A stretch of DNA of 35,665 nucleotides from Bacteroidota bacterium (GTDB lineage: Bacteria; Bacteroidota; Bacteroidia; Chitinophagales; Chitinophagaceae). The translations under genes were made by a program, and so were the position numbers. The stretch is from positions 805 through 36,469 of the forward strand of contig JABDFS010000029.1 of assembly GCA_013286425.1 (NCBI GenBank). Direction: 5' to 3'. Shown in pieces: positions 1 through 8,450 of this stretch; positions within the stretch are counted from its first letter, which is position 1; every line of letters starts with the position of its first letter. Below the pieces are notes generated by a model, which searched no databases, had not been told where the DNA came from, and saw only the letters and a list, made by a program, of their open reading frames with translations.

Positions 1-1881
1 GAAGGAAGGCTGAGCGATTATGAAGTGCTTATCAGCCGACTCATCGATCGTGCTTTGCGTCCTTTATTCCCGGACGATTATTTCTGTGATGTTCAGGTGT
101 TGGTTACACTTGTTTCATCAGATGCCGAAGTAATGCCTGATTCTTTAGCTTGTCTGGCAGCCAGCGCTGCATTAGCAGTTTCAAATATTCCTATCAAAGA
201 AATTATTTCTGAAGCACGCGTAGCCAAAGTTGATGGCGAAATGGTTGTTAACCCAACCCGTTCACAACTTGCTAATGCAACCATGGATTTTATGATCGGC
301 GCAACCGAAAAGAATCTTATGATGGTTGAAGGCGAAAGTGAAGAATGCAGCGAAGAAGATTTGGTAAATGCATTACAACTGGCGCACGATGCCATTCGCA
401 TACAGATAAAAGCGCAGCAGGAACTACGCTCTAAAGTAGGTGTAACCGAAAACAGGGATTATGCAAAGGGTGAAGTGAATGAAGAGTTGAAAGAAAAAGT
501 GAGCGCATTTTGTAAAGACCGTTTATACCAGGTTGCATCAGGCGGAACAGCAAAAGCTGAACGCAGTGAAGCTTTCAAATTAATAAAAGATGAATTACTG
601 TTAAGCCTGCCTGAAGATACCAGCGACGTGCATTTAAAACTCGCTAAAAAATATTACGAAGATCTTCAATGGGAAGTTGTTCGCAACATGATATTGGATG
701 ATCGCAAACGTTTGGATGGCCGCAAGCTTGATGAAGTTCGCGTATTGAATATGGAAGCAGATGTGTTGCCTTCCCCGCATGGCTCTGCATTATTCACAAG
801 AGGAGAAACTCAATCTTTAACAACTGTAACCTTGGGAACTCCTTTAGATGAATTATTAGTTGAAAGCGCTGCAACAAGTGTATACAGCAATTTTATCCTT
901 CATTATAATTTTCCTCCTTTCTCTACCGGCGAAGTAAAACCAATGCGCGGGCCGGGAAGGAGAGAAGTTGGTCATGGTAACCTTGCAATGCGTAGTTTGA
1001 AACAGATGATGCCTGGAAAAGATTATCCTTACACTGTGCGAATTGTAAGCGATATTCTGGAAAGCAACGGCTCATCATCAATGGCTACTGTTTGTGCAGG
1101 TTCATTGGCATTAATGGATGCCGGCGTTCCTCTTCCAAAACATGTAAGTGGTGTTGCAATGGGTTTAATTACGAGAGCTTCTGATAATAAATATGCAATT
1201 CTTACAGATATTCTTGGTGATGAAGATCATTTGGGAGATATGGATTTTAAAGTTACCGGAACCCGCGATGGTATTTGCGGTGTGCAGATGGATATTAAGA
1301 TCGATGGCTTAAGCATGGATGTAATGCGTGAAGCATTGGAACAGGCACGCAAAGGAAGATTGCATATTCTTGATGCAATGTATGCAGCCGTTGAAGCTGC
1401 AAGACCTGAAGTTAAATCTCATGCACCACGCATGGAAAAACTAATAATTGAGAAAGAATTTATAGGTGCAGTTATCGGGCCCGGTGGTAAAGTGATACAG
1501 GAGATACAAAAAGAAACCGGCACTACTATAAACATAGAAGAAGTTGGAAACTTTGGCGAGGTTAGCATTTTCTCTGCCAGTAAAGAAGGTGTTGAAAAAG
1601 CTTTGAGATGGGTGAAAGGAATTGTTGCTGTACCGCAGGTTGGTGAAGTGTATGAAGCCAAAGTAAAAAGCATTCAGCCTTATGGCGCTTTTGTTGAATT
1701 TCTTCCGAAAAAAGAAGGATTGTTACACATCAGCGAAATAAGCTGGAAACGCCTTGAAACTATGGAAGGTGTTTTAAACGAAGGTGATATGGTTAAAGTA
1801 AAATTGGTAGGACTTGATCCAAAAACAGGCAAGTTTAAATTAAGCCGCAAAGCTTTAATGCCTAAACCGGAAATCAAATAA
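1..1881 (+). CDS. pnp: Polyribonucleotide nucleotidyltransferase (PNPase), 5' end outside the window
   Basis: PNPase degrades RNA 3'-to-5' by phosphorolysis and acts in mRNA turnover in the cytoplasm. The open frame runs in from base 1 (EGRLSDYEVLISRLIDRALR, the family's EGR..SRLIDR..RPLFP block), so about 75-80 N-terminal residues lie upstream, and the GTG at 25 is internal. Visible parts, in order: the rest of the first RNase PH domain, the helical linker, the second RNase PH domain with the phosphate-binding SNGSSSMA stretch and the acidic DFKVTGTRDG motif, a KH domain with GPGG loop (IGAVIGPGGKVIQEIQ), and a C-terminal S1 domain (YGAFVEFLPKKEGLLHISE). The tail after S1 is short. A rho-independent terminator follows about 37 bases after the stop. 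Identification is secure; only the 5' end is missing. Confidence 0.97.
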   Translation, partial: EGRLSDYEVLISRLIDRALRPLFPDDYFCDVQVLVTLVSSDAEVMPDSLACLAASAALAVSNIPIKEIISEARVAKVDGEMVVNPTRSQLANATMDFMIGATEKNLMMVEGESEECSEEDLVNALQLAHDAIRIQIKAQQELRSKVGVTENRDYAKGEVNEELKEKVSAFCKDRLYQVASGGTAKAERSEAFKLIKDELLLSLPEDTSDVHLKLAKKYYEDLQWEVVRNMILDDRKRLDGRKLDEVRVLNMEADVLPSPHGSALFTRGETQSLTTVTLGTPLDELLVESAATSVYSNFILHYNFPPFSTGEVKPMRGPGRREVGHGNLAMRSLKQMMPGKDYPYTVRIVSDILESNGSSSMATVCAGSLALMDAGVPLPKHVSGVAMGLITRASDNKYAILTDILGDEDHLGDMDFKVTGTRDGICGVQMDIKIDGLSMDVMREALEQARKGRLHILDAMYAAVEAARPEVKSHAPRMEKLIIEKEFIGAVIGPGGKVIQEIQKETGTTINIEEVGNFGEVSIFSASKEGVEKALRWVKGIVAVPQVGEVYEAKVKSIQPYGAFVEFLPKKEGLLHISEISWKRLETMEGVLNEGDMVKVKLVGLDPKTGKFKLSRKALMPKPEIK

Positions 1882-1917
1882 AACCACAGGAGTAATTAAT
1901 TTATTGTCTGATAAATG

Positions 1918-1947
1918 AAACCCAATGTTTAAAGCATTGGGTTTTTT
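1918..1947 (+). terminator. Rho-independent terminator after pnp
   Basis: Ten-base stem AAACCCAATG / CATTGGGTTT around a 7-base loop, followed by a T run. It sits 37 bases past the pnp stop and separates pnp from the sensor kinase gene. Confidence 0.9.
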
Positions 1948-2060
1948 ATTTTCACTTCAATCATGTTTTGATGTTTGTTTAATGCATTTGAAATGATATT
2001 TTTTCCTGAATATGCGAATCATTTTTACAGGTATCTTGGTATTCAAATTTATACTTGCTC

Positions 2061-5000
2061 ATGAGCAAGAAATTACTGATATTTTTATGTTTCACTTTTA
2101 GTGCTTTCAATGTTTTTTCGCAAACGCTTAATGAAAAAAAAGCTGAGCATCTTGGCTTAAAAGATGGCTTGCCGGATGCAGTTATTACTTCCATTTGCCA
2201 GGATGAAGATGGTTTTCTTTGGATAGGAACTACGAATGGGTTGAGCAAATACGATGGCGTTGAATTTCAAAATTACTATCACACAAAAGATAGCAATTCA
2301 TTGCCCGGTAATTATATCAGGAAGATCATCAACCTACCTCATCATCGCATACTGATTGCAGATGCAACAGGCCTGAGCATTTTTTATACTGATAAAAATA
2401 TTTTTAAAAACCTGTTGATACATGCCCCTCCAAACGCATTCCCATTTGAAAATAATTTTATCGTAACGGCTGTAGATGCCCACCAAAATATTTGGGCAGC
2501 ATCGCAAACTAAATTATATGAACTTGATACAAATCTTCACATTATTCAATCATGGAAACAGCCTTTAAAACCAATGAAGGGAAGTTCATTTATTTACATC
2601 ATAAAGATCAGGCCGCTTACAAATGGGCAGGTTATTTTTCAAACGGTTTTTTTTGATAACTCTAATTATTTTATTTATTTACCGGAACAAAAAAAGATCA
2701 TATCCTTATCTGAACTTCAAAACAATTCTTTTGATTTTCTTTATAAAACTTCTGCTGCAGTAAGAGATGTATGTTTTGATAAAAATGAAAACGCCTATTT
2801 TATTAAGTACCAGGTTGACAGTATTTTTTATTTCAATTCTTCAACAAAAAGCATAAGCGCATTTTTCCTTGGAAATGATTTTAGAAAGCAACAGTTTTAT
2901 TACAACTGCAATCTTGATTTTATTAATGATGGTCTTGTTGGATGCATTTTATCCGGTGGCGGACTTTTATATTGGCAAGATCCATTGCAACCTGAAAAGA
3001 ACTCTTTTCAAAAAAACTTTGTTTTTGCAAATGAAGAACCAACATGCACTTTCAATGATGATGAAGGAAATATATGGATAGGCGCTGCAAATGGTTTATA
3101 CAAATACACACTCGCAAAAAATTATCTTGATATTATTCCGTTTCCGCAATCAAACAATAAAACAAAAGAGAACATTGAGCTTGAAGCAGTTTCTTCAAAT
3201 GCCAATAAAGTTTTTATAGCTACCAATGGTGCAGGTTTTTTTTATAACAATGATACTTCATGGAAAAATGAATTATGGAATAAAAATGCAACGTTGAATG
3301 ATGTGTGGAGCATAAAAATTTTTGAAAAAAACGTTTATTCAGTTGCCACACAGGAAGGCTTATACAAGTGGAATATAAATAGTGACCGGCACGATCGTTT
3401 TGCATTTCCTGAAAATTTTGAATGGATAAATACATTGCCCATTACAATTCAGTTTAAAGACAGTAAAAATATTTTTTGGATTGGTTTGGGTGAAGGCAAA
3501 GGTGTAGCTGCATATGATTTAAAAACGGGCGCGGTGAAAATTTACGGCAGGCATAGCAGTAAATATTTTCCACTCAGCTATCCTATTTCTGTTGATGAAG
3601 ATGAGTATGGAAATTTATGGATGGGAGGCCCGCATGGTATTGGCCTTGCAAAGTATAACAGGCTAAAAGATTCATTTACGCTGATTCCGCCGGCATACAA
3701 TACAGATTTTGACAATGGTGAGATCAATTCAATTTATACAGATCATAAAGGTCATATATGGCTTGGCACTTCATCAGGATTAGTGAAATATGATATTGTA
3801 AAAAATGAGTTTAAAAAATTCAACATCCAATCAGGCTTAGCAGGAAATATTATACACGATCTTGATGTTGATGCAAATGGCTGGCTGTGGATTGCAACAA
3901 GAAATGGTTTGAGTTGTATCAATCTTACTTCAGAAAAAATAGTCAGCTTCAACGGTTTCTATAATTTATCAGACGAAGCTGTAAATGCTGTGCATTACAA
4001 TGCTGCTGATAATAAAATATATTTTGCAACTGAACATTCTTTGTATAGCATTATTCCGGATGAATGGCTTGTTCAGCACAACAAACCAAAAATATTTATC
4101 ACAGCAGCAGATGTGCAGAACAAAGCGCTTGATTTAAATGCTCCTTCGAAGCTTGCGCATGATCAAAACAATATCAACATTAAATTTTCAACTGCGAATC
4201 TTATCAATGGCAAACAGGATAAATATTTTTACAAGCTGAATACAAACACAAATGAATGGAATGCTTTGGGAAAGCAAAGACAGGTAAGCTTTTCAAATCT
4301 TGCACCGGGTGATTATCATTTTTCAGTAAAGGCACAAACAGCAGACGGAGGATGGACAAGCAACATTGCCACACTTTCATTTTCCATTGCTTATCCTTTT
4401 TGGGAAACATGGTGGTTTATATTGCTGGGCTTAATCGCAATAATTATTGTTATTTATTCTTTGTATAAATACCGCATCCGGCAATTGCTTAATGTACTGG
4501 AAGTAAGAAACCGCATTGCAACAGATTTGCATGATGATATTGGTTCTGCGCTTACAAACATCAATATACTTGCAACGCTTAGTTCATCAAATATTAATCA
4601 GTCAAAGAAAGCAGAAGGTTTTTTAAAACGCATAACTGAAGAAGTAAATAAATCAAGCCAGTCATTAGATGATATTGTATGGAGTATTAACACAACCAAC
4701 GACAGCTTTGAACAAATGGCTGCACGCATGCGGCGTTATGCTGCAGAACTGTTTGAAGCAGCAAACATTCACTATGAATTATTTTTTGATGAAAGGCTTA
4801 CGCATCAAAAGCTGCGTATGGAACAGCGCCGGGAAATATATTTTATATTCAAAGAAGCGGTGAATAATATTTACAAACATGCACAGGCAACGTTGGTGCA
4901 AATAGAATTGAGACAGGAGAGGAATATTTTTTTTATGATGATAAAAGATAACGGAAAAGGTTTTGATGCAACTGCACAAACAACACGCAACGGTATTAAA

Positions 5001-5099
5001 AATATTTATGCACGCACCAATAAATACAAAGGCACTTGTGATATAGCATCAAACAACAGTGGAACAACAATTAAAATTTTTATGCCTTTTATAAGCTAA
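2061..5099 (+). CDS. Two-component-propeller sensor histidine kinase (Reg_prop, Y_Y_Y, HisKA_3)
   Basis: Transmembrane sensor kinase of the family with a periplasmic beta-propeller sensor. The ATG at 2061 is preferred over an in-frame TTG two codons upstream because it starts a clean signal peptide (MSKKLLIFLCFTFSAFNVFSQ). About 700 residues hold propeller repeats of the form DEDGFLWIGTTNGLSKYDG (also near residues 340, 560 and 600), then a Y_Y_Y-like beta domain with KYFYKLN, one membrane helix near 780-803, and a cytoplasmic HisKA_3 dimerisation domain with DLHDDIGSALT (phospho-acceptor His824). An HATPase_c domain follows with an N box (EAVNNIYKHA) and DNGKGFD. No receiver or AraC domain is fused, so it is not a classical hybrid system. 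The response regulator starts 51 bases downstream and is the likely partner. The ligand is unknown; related systems often sense glycans or envelope state, but nothing here specifies it. Confidence 0.92.
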   Translation: MSKKLLIFLCFTFSAFNVFSQTLNEKKAEHLGLKDGLPDAVITSICQDEDGFLWIGTTNGLSKYDGVEFQNYYHTKDSNSLPGNYIRKIINLPHHRILIADATGLSIFYTDKNIFKNLLIHAPPNAFPFENNFIVTAVDAHQNIWAASQTKLYELDTNLHIIQSWKQPLKPMKGSSFIYIIKIRPLTNGQVIFQTVFFDNSNYFIYLPEQKKIISLSELQNNSFDFLYKTSAAVRDVCFDKNENAYFIKYQVDSIFYFNSSTKSISAFFLGNDFRKQQFYYNCNLDFINDGLVGCILSGGGLLYWQDPLQPEKNSFQKNFVFANEEPTCTFNDDEGNIWIGAANGLYKYTLAKNYLDIIPFPQSNNKTKENIELEAVSSNANKVFIATNGAGFFYNNDTSWKNELWNKNATLNDVWSIKIFEKNVYSVATQEGLYKWNINSDRHDRFAFPENFEWINTLPITIQFKDSKNIFWIGLGEGKGVAAYDLKTGAVKIYGRHSSKYFPLSYPISVDEDEYGNLWMGGPHGIGLAKYNRLKDSFTLIPPAYNTDFDNGEINSIYTDHKGHIWLGTSSGLVKYDIVKNEFKKFNIQSGLAGNIIHDLDVDANGWLWIATRNGLSCINLTSEKIVSFNGFYNLSDEAVNAVHYNAADNKIYFATEHSLYSIIPDEWLVQHNKPKIFITAADVQNKALDLNAPSKLAHDQNNINIKFSTANLINGKQDKYFYKLNTNTNEWNALGKQRQVSFSNLAPGDYHFSVKAQTADGGWTSNIATLSFSIAYPFWETWWFILLGLIAIIIVIYSLYKYRIRQLLNVLEVRNRIATDLHDDIGSALTNINILATLSSSNINQSKKAEGFLKRITEEVNKSSQSLDDIVWSINTTNDSFEQMAARMRRYAAELFEAANIHYELFFDERLTHQKLRMEQRREIYFIFKEAVNNIYKHAQATLVQIELRQERNIFFMMIKDNGKGFDATAQTTRNGIKNIYARTNKYKGTCDIASNNSGTTIKIFMPFIS

Positions 5100-5150
5100 C
5101 TACTCAAATGAGTGATATGCAGGTTTTTTATTAAGCAGTAATTTAGTTGC

Positions 5151-5777
5151 GTGGCTATAAAAATTATTTTGTTTGAAGACAACGACCGTTTGCGTGAGTC
5201 ATTATCATATCTATTGAATGAAGAACCAGGCTATGAAGTGCTTGCTGATTTTAATAATTGTAATGAAGCTGGTGCAATCGCGAAAAATTATCATCCTGAT
5301 GTTGTGTTAATGGATATTGATATGCCCGGCCATTCAGGTATTGAAGGCATAACAATGATAAAAGAAGCAAACCCGCATACTGCTGTAATTATGTACACCG
5401 TATTTGAAGACGATGAAAAATTATTTCAGTGTTTATGTGCAGGAGCAAACGGTTATCTGCTAAAGAAAACACCACCGTCAAAGTTGTTTGATGCTATACA
5501 GGAAGTATTGAACGGAGGCGCACCAATGTCTCCTGCTATTGCAAAAAAAGTGTTGAATACATTCCAGCAAAAACAAAACAATAAATACAATCTTACACCA
5601 CGCGAAACGGAAGTATTGCAGTTATTGAATAAAGGATATACAATAAAAATGATCGCTGCTGAATTAAATGTTGCATTTGATACAGCCCGTTCGCATCTTA
5701 AAAATATTTATCAGAAACTTCATGTTAATTGCGGTAAGGAAGCTATTGCAAAAGCTTTGAACGAAAAGATTGTGTGA
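5151..5777 (+). CDS. NarL/LuxR-type response regulator
   Basis: Cytoplasmic DNA-binding response regulator of 208 residues. The N-terminal receiver domain has acidic residues at positions 9-12 (FEDND), phospho-acceptor Asp55 in VVLMDIDMPG, Thr83 and Lys105 in GYLLKK. The C-terminal LuxR-type helix-turn-helix has the usual LTPRETEVLQLLNKGYTIKMIA start, residues about 147-205. The start is GTG; no ATG or other usable start lies upstream in this frame before the receiver fold begins. The gene directly follows the HisKA_3 kinase on the same strand, the normal pairing for this subfamily, so His824 to Asp55 phosphotransfer is inferred. Target genes are not evident; the nearest downstream gene is the T9SS cargo at 6158. 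Confidence 0.93.
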   Translation: MAIKIILFEDNDRLRESLSYLLNEEPGYEVLADFNNCNEAGAIAKNYHPDVVLMDIDMPGHSGIEGITMIKEANPHTAVIMYTVFEDDEKLFQCLCAGANGYLLKKTPPSKLFDAIQEVLNGGAPMSPAIAKKVLNTFQQKQNNKYNLTPRETEVLQLLNKGYTIKMIAAELNVAFDTARSHLKNIYQKLHVNCGKEAIAKALNEKIV

Positions 5778-5863
5778 GGATGTCTTTCATTTCTTCATTA
5801 TAACATATAGTGCTACTCTCAGTGGTATTAAAACGCTGCGTAACTCTATGCAAACACTACTTA

Positions 5864-5894
5864 AACTCAGTGGTAAAATTTTAACCACAGAGTT
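5864..5894. repeat. Imperfect palindrome of the CACAGAGTT repeat type
   Basis: Left arm AACTCAGTGGTAAAA and right arm TTTTAACCACAGAGTT are reverse complements apart from one mismatch and one gap. Flanking sequence repeats the theme (TAACTCTATG upstream; AGAGTT, GGAGTAATACACGGAGTTTC downstream). I know similar CACAGAGTT/CACGGAGTT stretches as dispersed intergenic elements in Bacteroidota, so this is probably a repeat copy and not a gene-specific site. Confidence 0.55.
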
Positions 5895-5955
5895 GCCCGG
5901 AGTAATACACGGAGTTTCACTGACAATATTTTGGAAGCAGATGAAAATTCTTTCA

Positions 5956-6034
5956 CGTCATCTCGACGTAAGGAGAGATCTCCGGAAATTTAAACAGTAT
6001 GAATAAGTAGAGATGTCTCGTTCCTCGACATGAT
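5956..6034. repeat. Dispersed inverted repeat with CTCGAC arms
   Basis: The left arm at 5956-5982 (GTCATCTCGACGTAAGGAG, then AGATCTCC) and the right arm at 6009-6034 (AGAGATGTCTCGTTCCTCGA, then CATGAT) are imperfect reverse complements, separated by about 26 bases. The GTCATCTCGAC...GAGATCTC form resembles a widespread Bacteroidota intergenic repeat. It could fold as an RNA hairpin in either direction; no T run marks it as a terminator. Confidence 0.55.
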
Positions 6035-6138
6035 ACAAGTTGGTTTCAAATAACTAACCTCTGACAATATTTAAATGCTTTGCATCCCTATCACTCAAAA
6101 TGAGGATTGACAACGCGCTATGTGTTTGTGAATTTTAC

Positions 6139-6156
6139 AGTACAAAATATTGTACT
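6139..6156. promoter_or_regulatory. Perfect 7-bp palindrome abutting a start codon
   Basis: AGTACAA and TTGTACT flank the 4-base spacer AATA and end one base before the ATG at 6158. The site covers the ribosome-binding region, so it could be an operator or a small hairpin limiting translation. The function is inferred from position only. Confidence 0.35.
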
Positions 6157-6157
6157 T

Positions 6158-7891
6158 ATGAAACACACTTACTTCTTCTTACTCTTATTAATAACTGCTG
6201 ATAGTTTTTCGCAATGGAATAAAGACAGCCTTGTACGCAATCCTGTTTGTACAGCCCCACATTCGCAGTATTATGCACGTTCCTGCACTGACGGAGCAGG
6301 CGGTGCCATCTTCACCTGGGTTGATGAACGGAACCTTCCCATATCAGCAATATATGCGCAAAAAATTAACGTGAAAGGAAAGAGAGCATGGGCAGCAAAC
6401 GGAATACCCATTTTTGCTCCAACAGATGTTAGTACAGGTTCAGTGTATTCTACCATTGTTGCCGATGGCAGTGGTGGTGCTATCATTGTTATGGAAATAT
6501 CGGTTATCGGCGGCGCCAACCAACTTTGGGCGCAACATATTAATGCTGCAGGAGCATTGTTGTGGGGCAACGGAGTAAGGATTACTGATGCTCCCGATGC
6601 ACGTATGCGTTGGGTGGAAGACCCTACACAGGACGGCATAAGCGCTGATGGCAGCGGCGGTGTTTTTGTAACATGGCAGGCTTACCAGGATACCTATTTT
6701 AACTACGCACAACATATAGATGCAAATGGCAATCTTGTATGGGGATCAACAGGCGTACCATTAATATCTGTTAGCGGCACTAATGGTTACCGCACAATAA
6801 TTACAAGTACGGGCAACGGTACTGCAGTTGCAGGATTTTCAGGTTTGGTCAACGGGGTATATTATTATTACCTGCAAAGGATTGCAGCCAATGGTTCTAA
6901 TATATGGGGCAGCAACGGTTTGCAAATGTCAAACGCGTATGCTAACCAGGGTCCGGATACCAGGGTAATTTATGATGCGGCAACTTCATCAGTTTTTACT
7001 GCATTTCTTACCAGCTCAGGTTCAATAATAAATCTGAATGTTCAAAAAATTGATCTTAACGGTAACATACTTTGGACTGCAGGTGGTGTTAATACTACAA
7101 ATCTCAGCAGCGGTTATACACAAACACCGGATCTGCTACCTGATGGCAAAGGCGGAATATTTTTGGCTTCTGCTGTGAACTTAAAAGCTGTTGTACAGCA
7201 CCTGAACACCAAAGGCAAAATTTTATGGGGTGCAGCAGGTATTACTGTTGATAACACCACTTCCGGCTCACAATATAATACCTCGGTTGTTCCAGATGGT
7301 GGAACAGGTTTTATTATTACATACAATACCAGCAGAAGTTTTTCAACCAGTGGTTATCCTATTTATTCGCAACATTACACAGCAGCAGGTGTTGCAACAT
7401 GGCAGAACGGCGGCGTGGCTGTAATGGTAAACAATACCAATATTGATCACGAAGTGCCTTACATGATTGCTTCAACAAAGGGGTTTGCTATTACCTGCTG
7501 GCAGGATAGCAGGAACAGCAATACAACCAGCTACGACATTTATGCTGCAAGATATGGCGGCGCTACAGGCATGAGTTTGCAGGGAATGGATGATGAAGAC
7601 CTGGCAACAGCAAAAAGTATAAACAATAATATTCCTTCAGTAAATGTATATCCCAATCCTGCGAGCGATGACGTTGTAATTTCTTTTATGCTGAATGATG
7701 ATGTTAGCAATGCCTCAATAAGTATTTATGATGCAACAGGCAGAAAAGTAAAAGATGTTGCATGGGGAAATTTGAAGGCAGGCAAACAATCGTTTCATAT
7801 AAACACGCATAACCTGCAAAGCGGAATTTACAATGCTGTAATTGTTTACTCAACAGGAAAACAGGAAACAAAAATTGTAATTTCAAAATAA
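6158..7891 (+). CDS. Secreted repeat protein with T9SS type A sorting domain
   Basis: Exported protein of 577 residues. The start is the ATG at 6158, giving the signal peptide MKHTYFFLLLLITADSFSQ; an upstream in-frame start would put 17 residues before it and spoil the signal. The body repeats units of the kind ADGSGGAIIV / ADGSGGVFVTWQ followed by AQHINAAGALLWG or AQHIDANGNLVWG, suggesting a beta-propeller-like or beta-helical fold of roughly 60-residue units. The C-terminal 80 residues form a T9SS type A sorting domain (VNVYPNPASDDVVISF ... GIYNAVIVYSTGKQETKIVISK), which directs passage through the type IX secretion system and surface attachment or release. No catalytic motif is visible. 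It is followed by a strong terminator. The specific role is unknown. Confidence 0.85.
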   Translation: MKHTYFFLLLLITADSFSQWNKDSLVRNPVCTAPHSQYYARSCTDGAGGAIFTWVDERNLPISAIYAQKINVKGKRAWAANGIPIFAPTDVSTGSVYSTIVADGSGGAIIVMEISVIGGANQLWAQHINAAGALLWGNGVRITDAPDARMRWVEDPTQDGISADGSGGVFVTWQAYQDTYFNYAQHIDANGNLVWGSTGVPLISVSGTNGYRTIITSTGNGTAVAGFSGLVNGVYYYYLQRIAANGSNIWGSNGLQMSNAYANQGPDTRVIYDAATSSVFTAFLTSSGSIINLNVQKIDLNGNILWTAGGVNTTNLSSGYTQTPDLLPDGKGGIFLASAVNLKAVVQHLNTKGKILWGAAGITVDNTTSGSQYNTSVVPDGGTGFIITYNTSRSFSTSGYPIYSQHYTAAGVATWQNGGVAVMVNNTNIDHEVPYMIASTKGFAITCWQDSRNSNTTSYDIYAARYGGATGMSLQGMDDEDLATAKSINNNIPSVNVYPNPASDDVVISFMLNDDVSNASISIYDATGRKVKDVAWGNLKAGKQSFHINTHNLQSGIYNAVIVYSTGKQETKIVISK

Positions 7892-7935
7892 TTTGAAGAA
7901 CCATTAAATAATATTTACTGTATTGATTAAAACAG

Positions 7936-7970
7936 AAATCCGCTGAGAGCAATTCACAGCGGATTTTTTT
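7936..7970 (+). terminator. Rho-independent terminator after the T9SS protein
   Basis: Ten-base stem AAATCCGCTG / CAGCGGATTT with an 11-base loop followed by a T run, 45 bases after the stop codon at 7891. Confidence 0.9.
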
Positions 7971-7978
7971 GATAGATG

Positions 7979-8014
7979 TTGCCGGTGAAGAACACCGGGA
8001 ATGGTAAGAAATAC
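7979..8014. repeat. REP-like hairpin element, copy 1 (imperfect)
   Basis: TTGCCGGTGAAGAACACCGG is identical to the second copy at 8385-8404, and the following AATGG and AGAAATAC are nearly so. The stem TGCCGGTG / CACCGG is broken at its base by a G where copy 2 has C. Confidence 0.65.
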
Positions 8015-8382
8015 CTGTTGCCTTACACAATATACCTTAATGACATAAAAATCCCTGTGACAGCGTGTGTATGTTTTTATTTGCGCAGGCAATATAACCT
8101 TTTGCAGATTTTGTGTTTATTTTGCCAAATCATACCCTGTTTTTTCCTCCCTGATTTCCGTTATTATTTCTCCTGAAAAGACGCAGCAAAGACGAAGGAT
8201 GAACGTAAGTTGAACGCAACATTGCAGCAGTTACTAAGCAGTATATGCGCCTTTACCATAGGGTAATGATGTGTAACAATACAGTAATTATACATAACCG
8301 CAATAATGCGTAATTTTTTATTGTCTAATGGGATTTTATATAGTGCAGGTGCCATGCGAATTAATGTATTCGGATTAAGAAG

Positions 8383-8421
8383 CATTGCCGGTGAAGAACA
8401 CCGGCAATGGCGAGAAAATAC
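8383..8421. repeat. REP-like hairpin element, copy 2 (perfect stem)
   Basis: CATTGCCGGTG pairs perfectly with CACCGGCAATG around an AAGAA loop, an 11-bp stem, followed by a tail shared with copy 1. There is no T run, so it is unlikely to be a terminator. The spacing of about 405 bases between copies and the GC-rich stem in an AT-rich gap suggest a dispersed palindromic element. Confidence 0.65.
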
Positions 8422-8450
8422 TTTTGATGCCTGTTCGTTTTTTGCTTTTA

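Larger units (their letters stand above)
5778..6157. other. Repeat-bearing intergenic stretch
   Basis: This 380-base gap between the response regulator and the T9SS protein has no convincing gene; an open frame at 5770-6006 is a by-product of repeat sequence. It holds two imperfect inverted repeats of dispersed-repeat type (5864-5894 and 5956-6034) and a short perfect palindrome next to the downstream start codon (6139-6156). Confidence 0.6.
7892..8450. other. 559-base gap with repeats and no gene
   Basis: Apart from the terminator and two copies of a GC-rich hairpin element (7979-8014 and 8383-8421), this stretch shows only AT-rich sequence. Short open frames on both strands have no recognisable protein features and no ribosome-binding context. 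It marks the left edge of the accessory-looking patch. Confidence 0.55.

Noticed and set aside
5770-6006. A 78-residue ORF after the response regulator
   Set aside because: It is made of dispersed-repeat sequence and has no protein-like conservation pattern.
8319-8331. ATTGTCTAATGG shared with the window end (35638)
   Set aside because: It is a 12-base match in AT-rich DNA that can be chance; no flanking similarity extends it.
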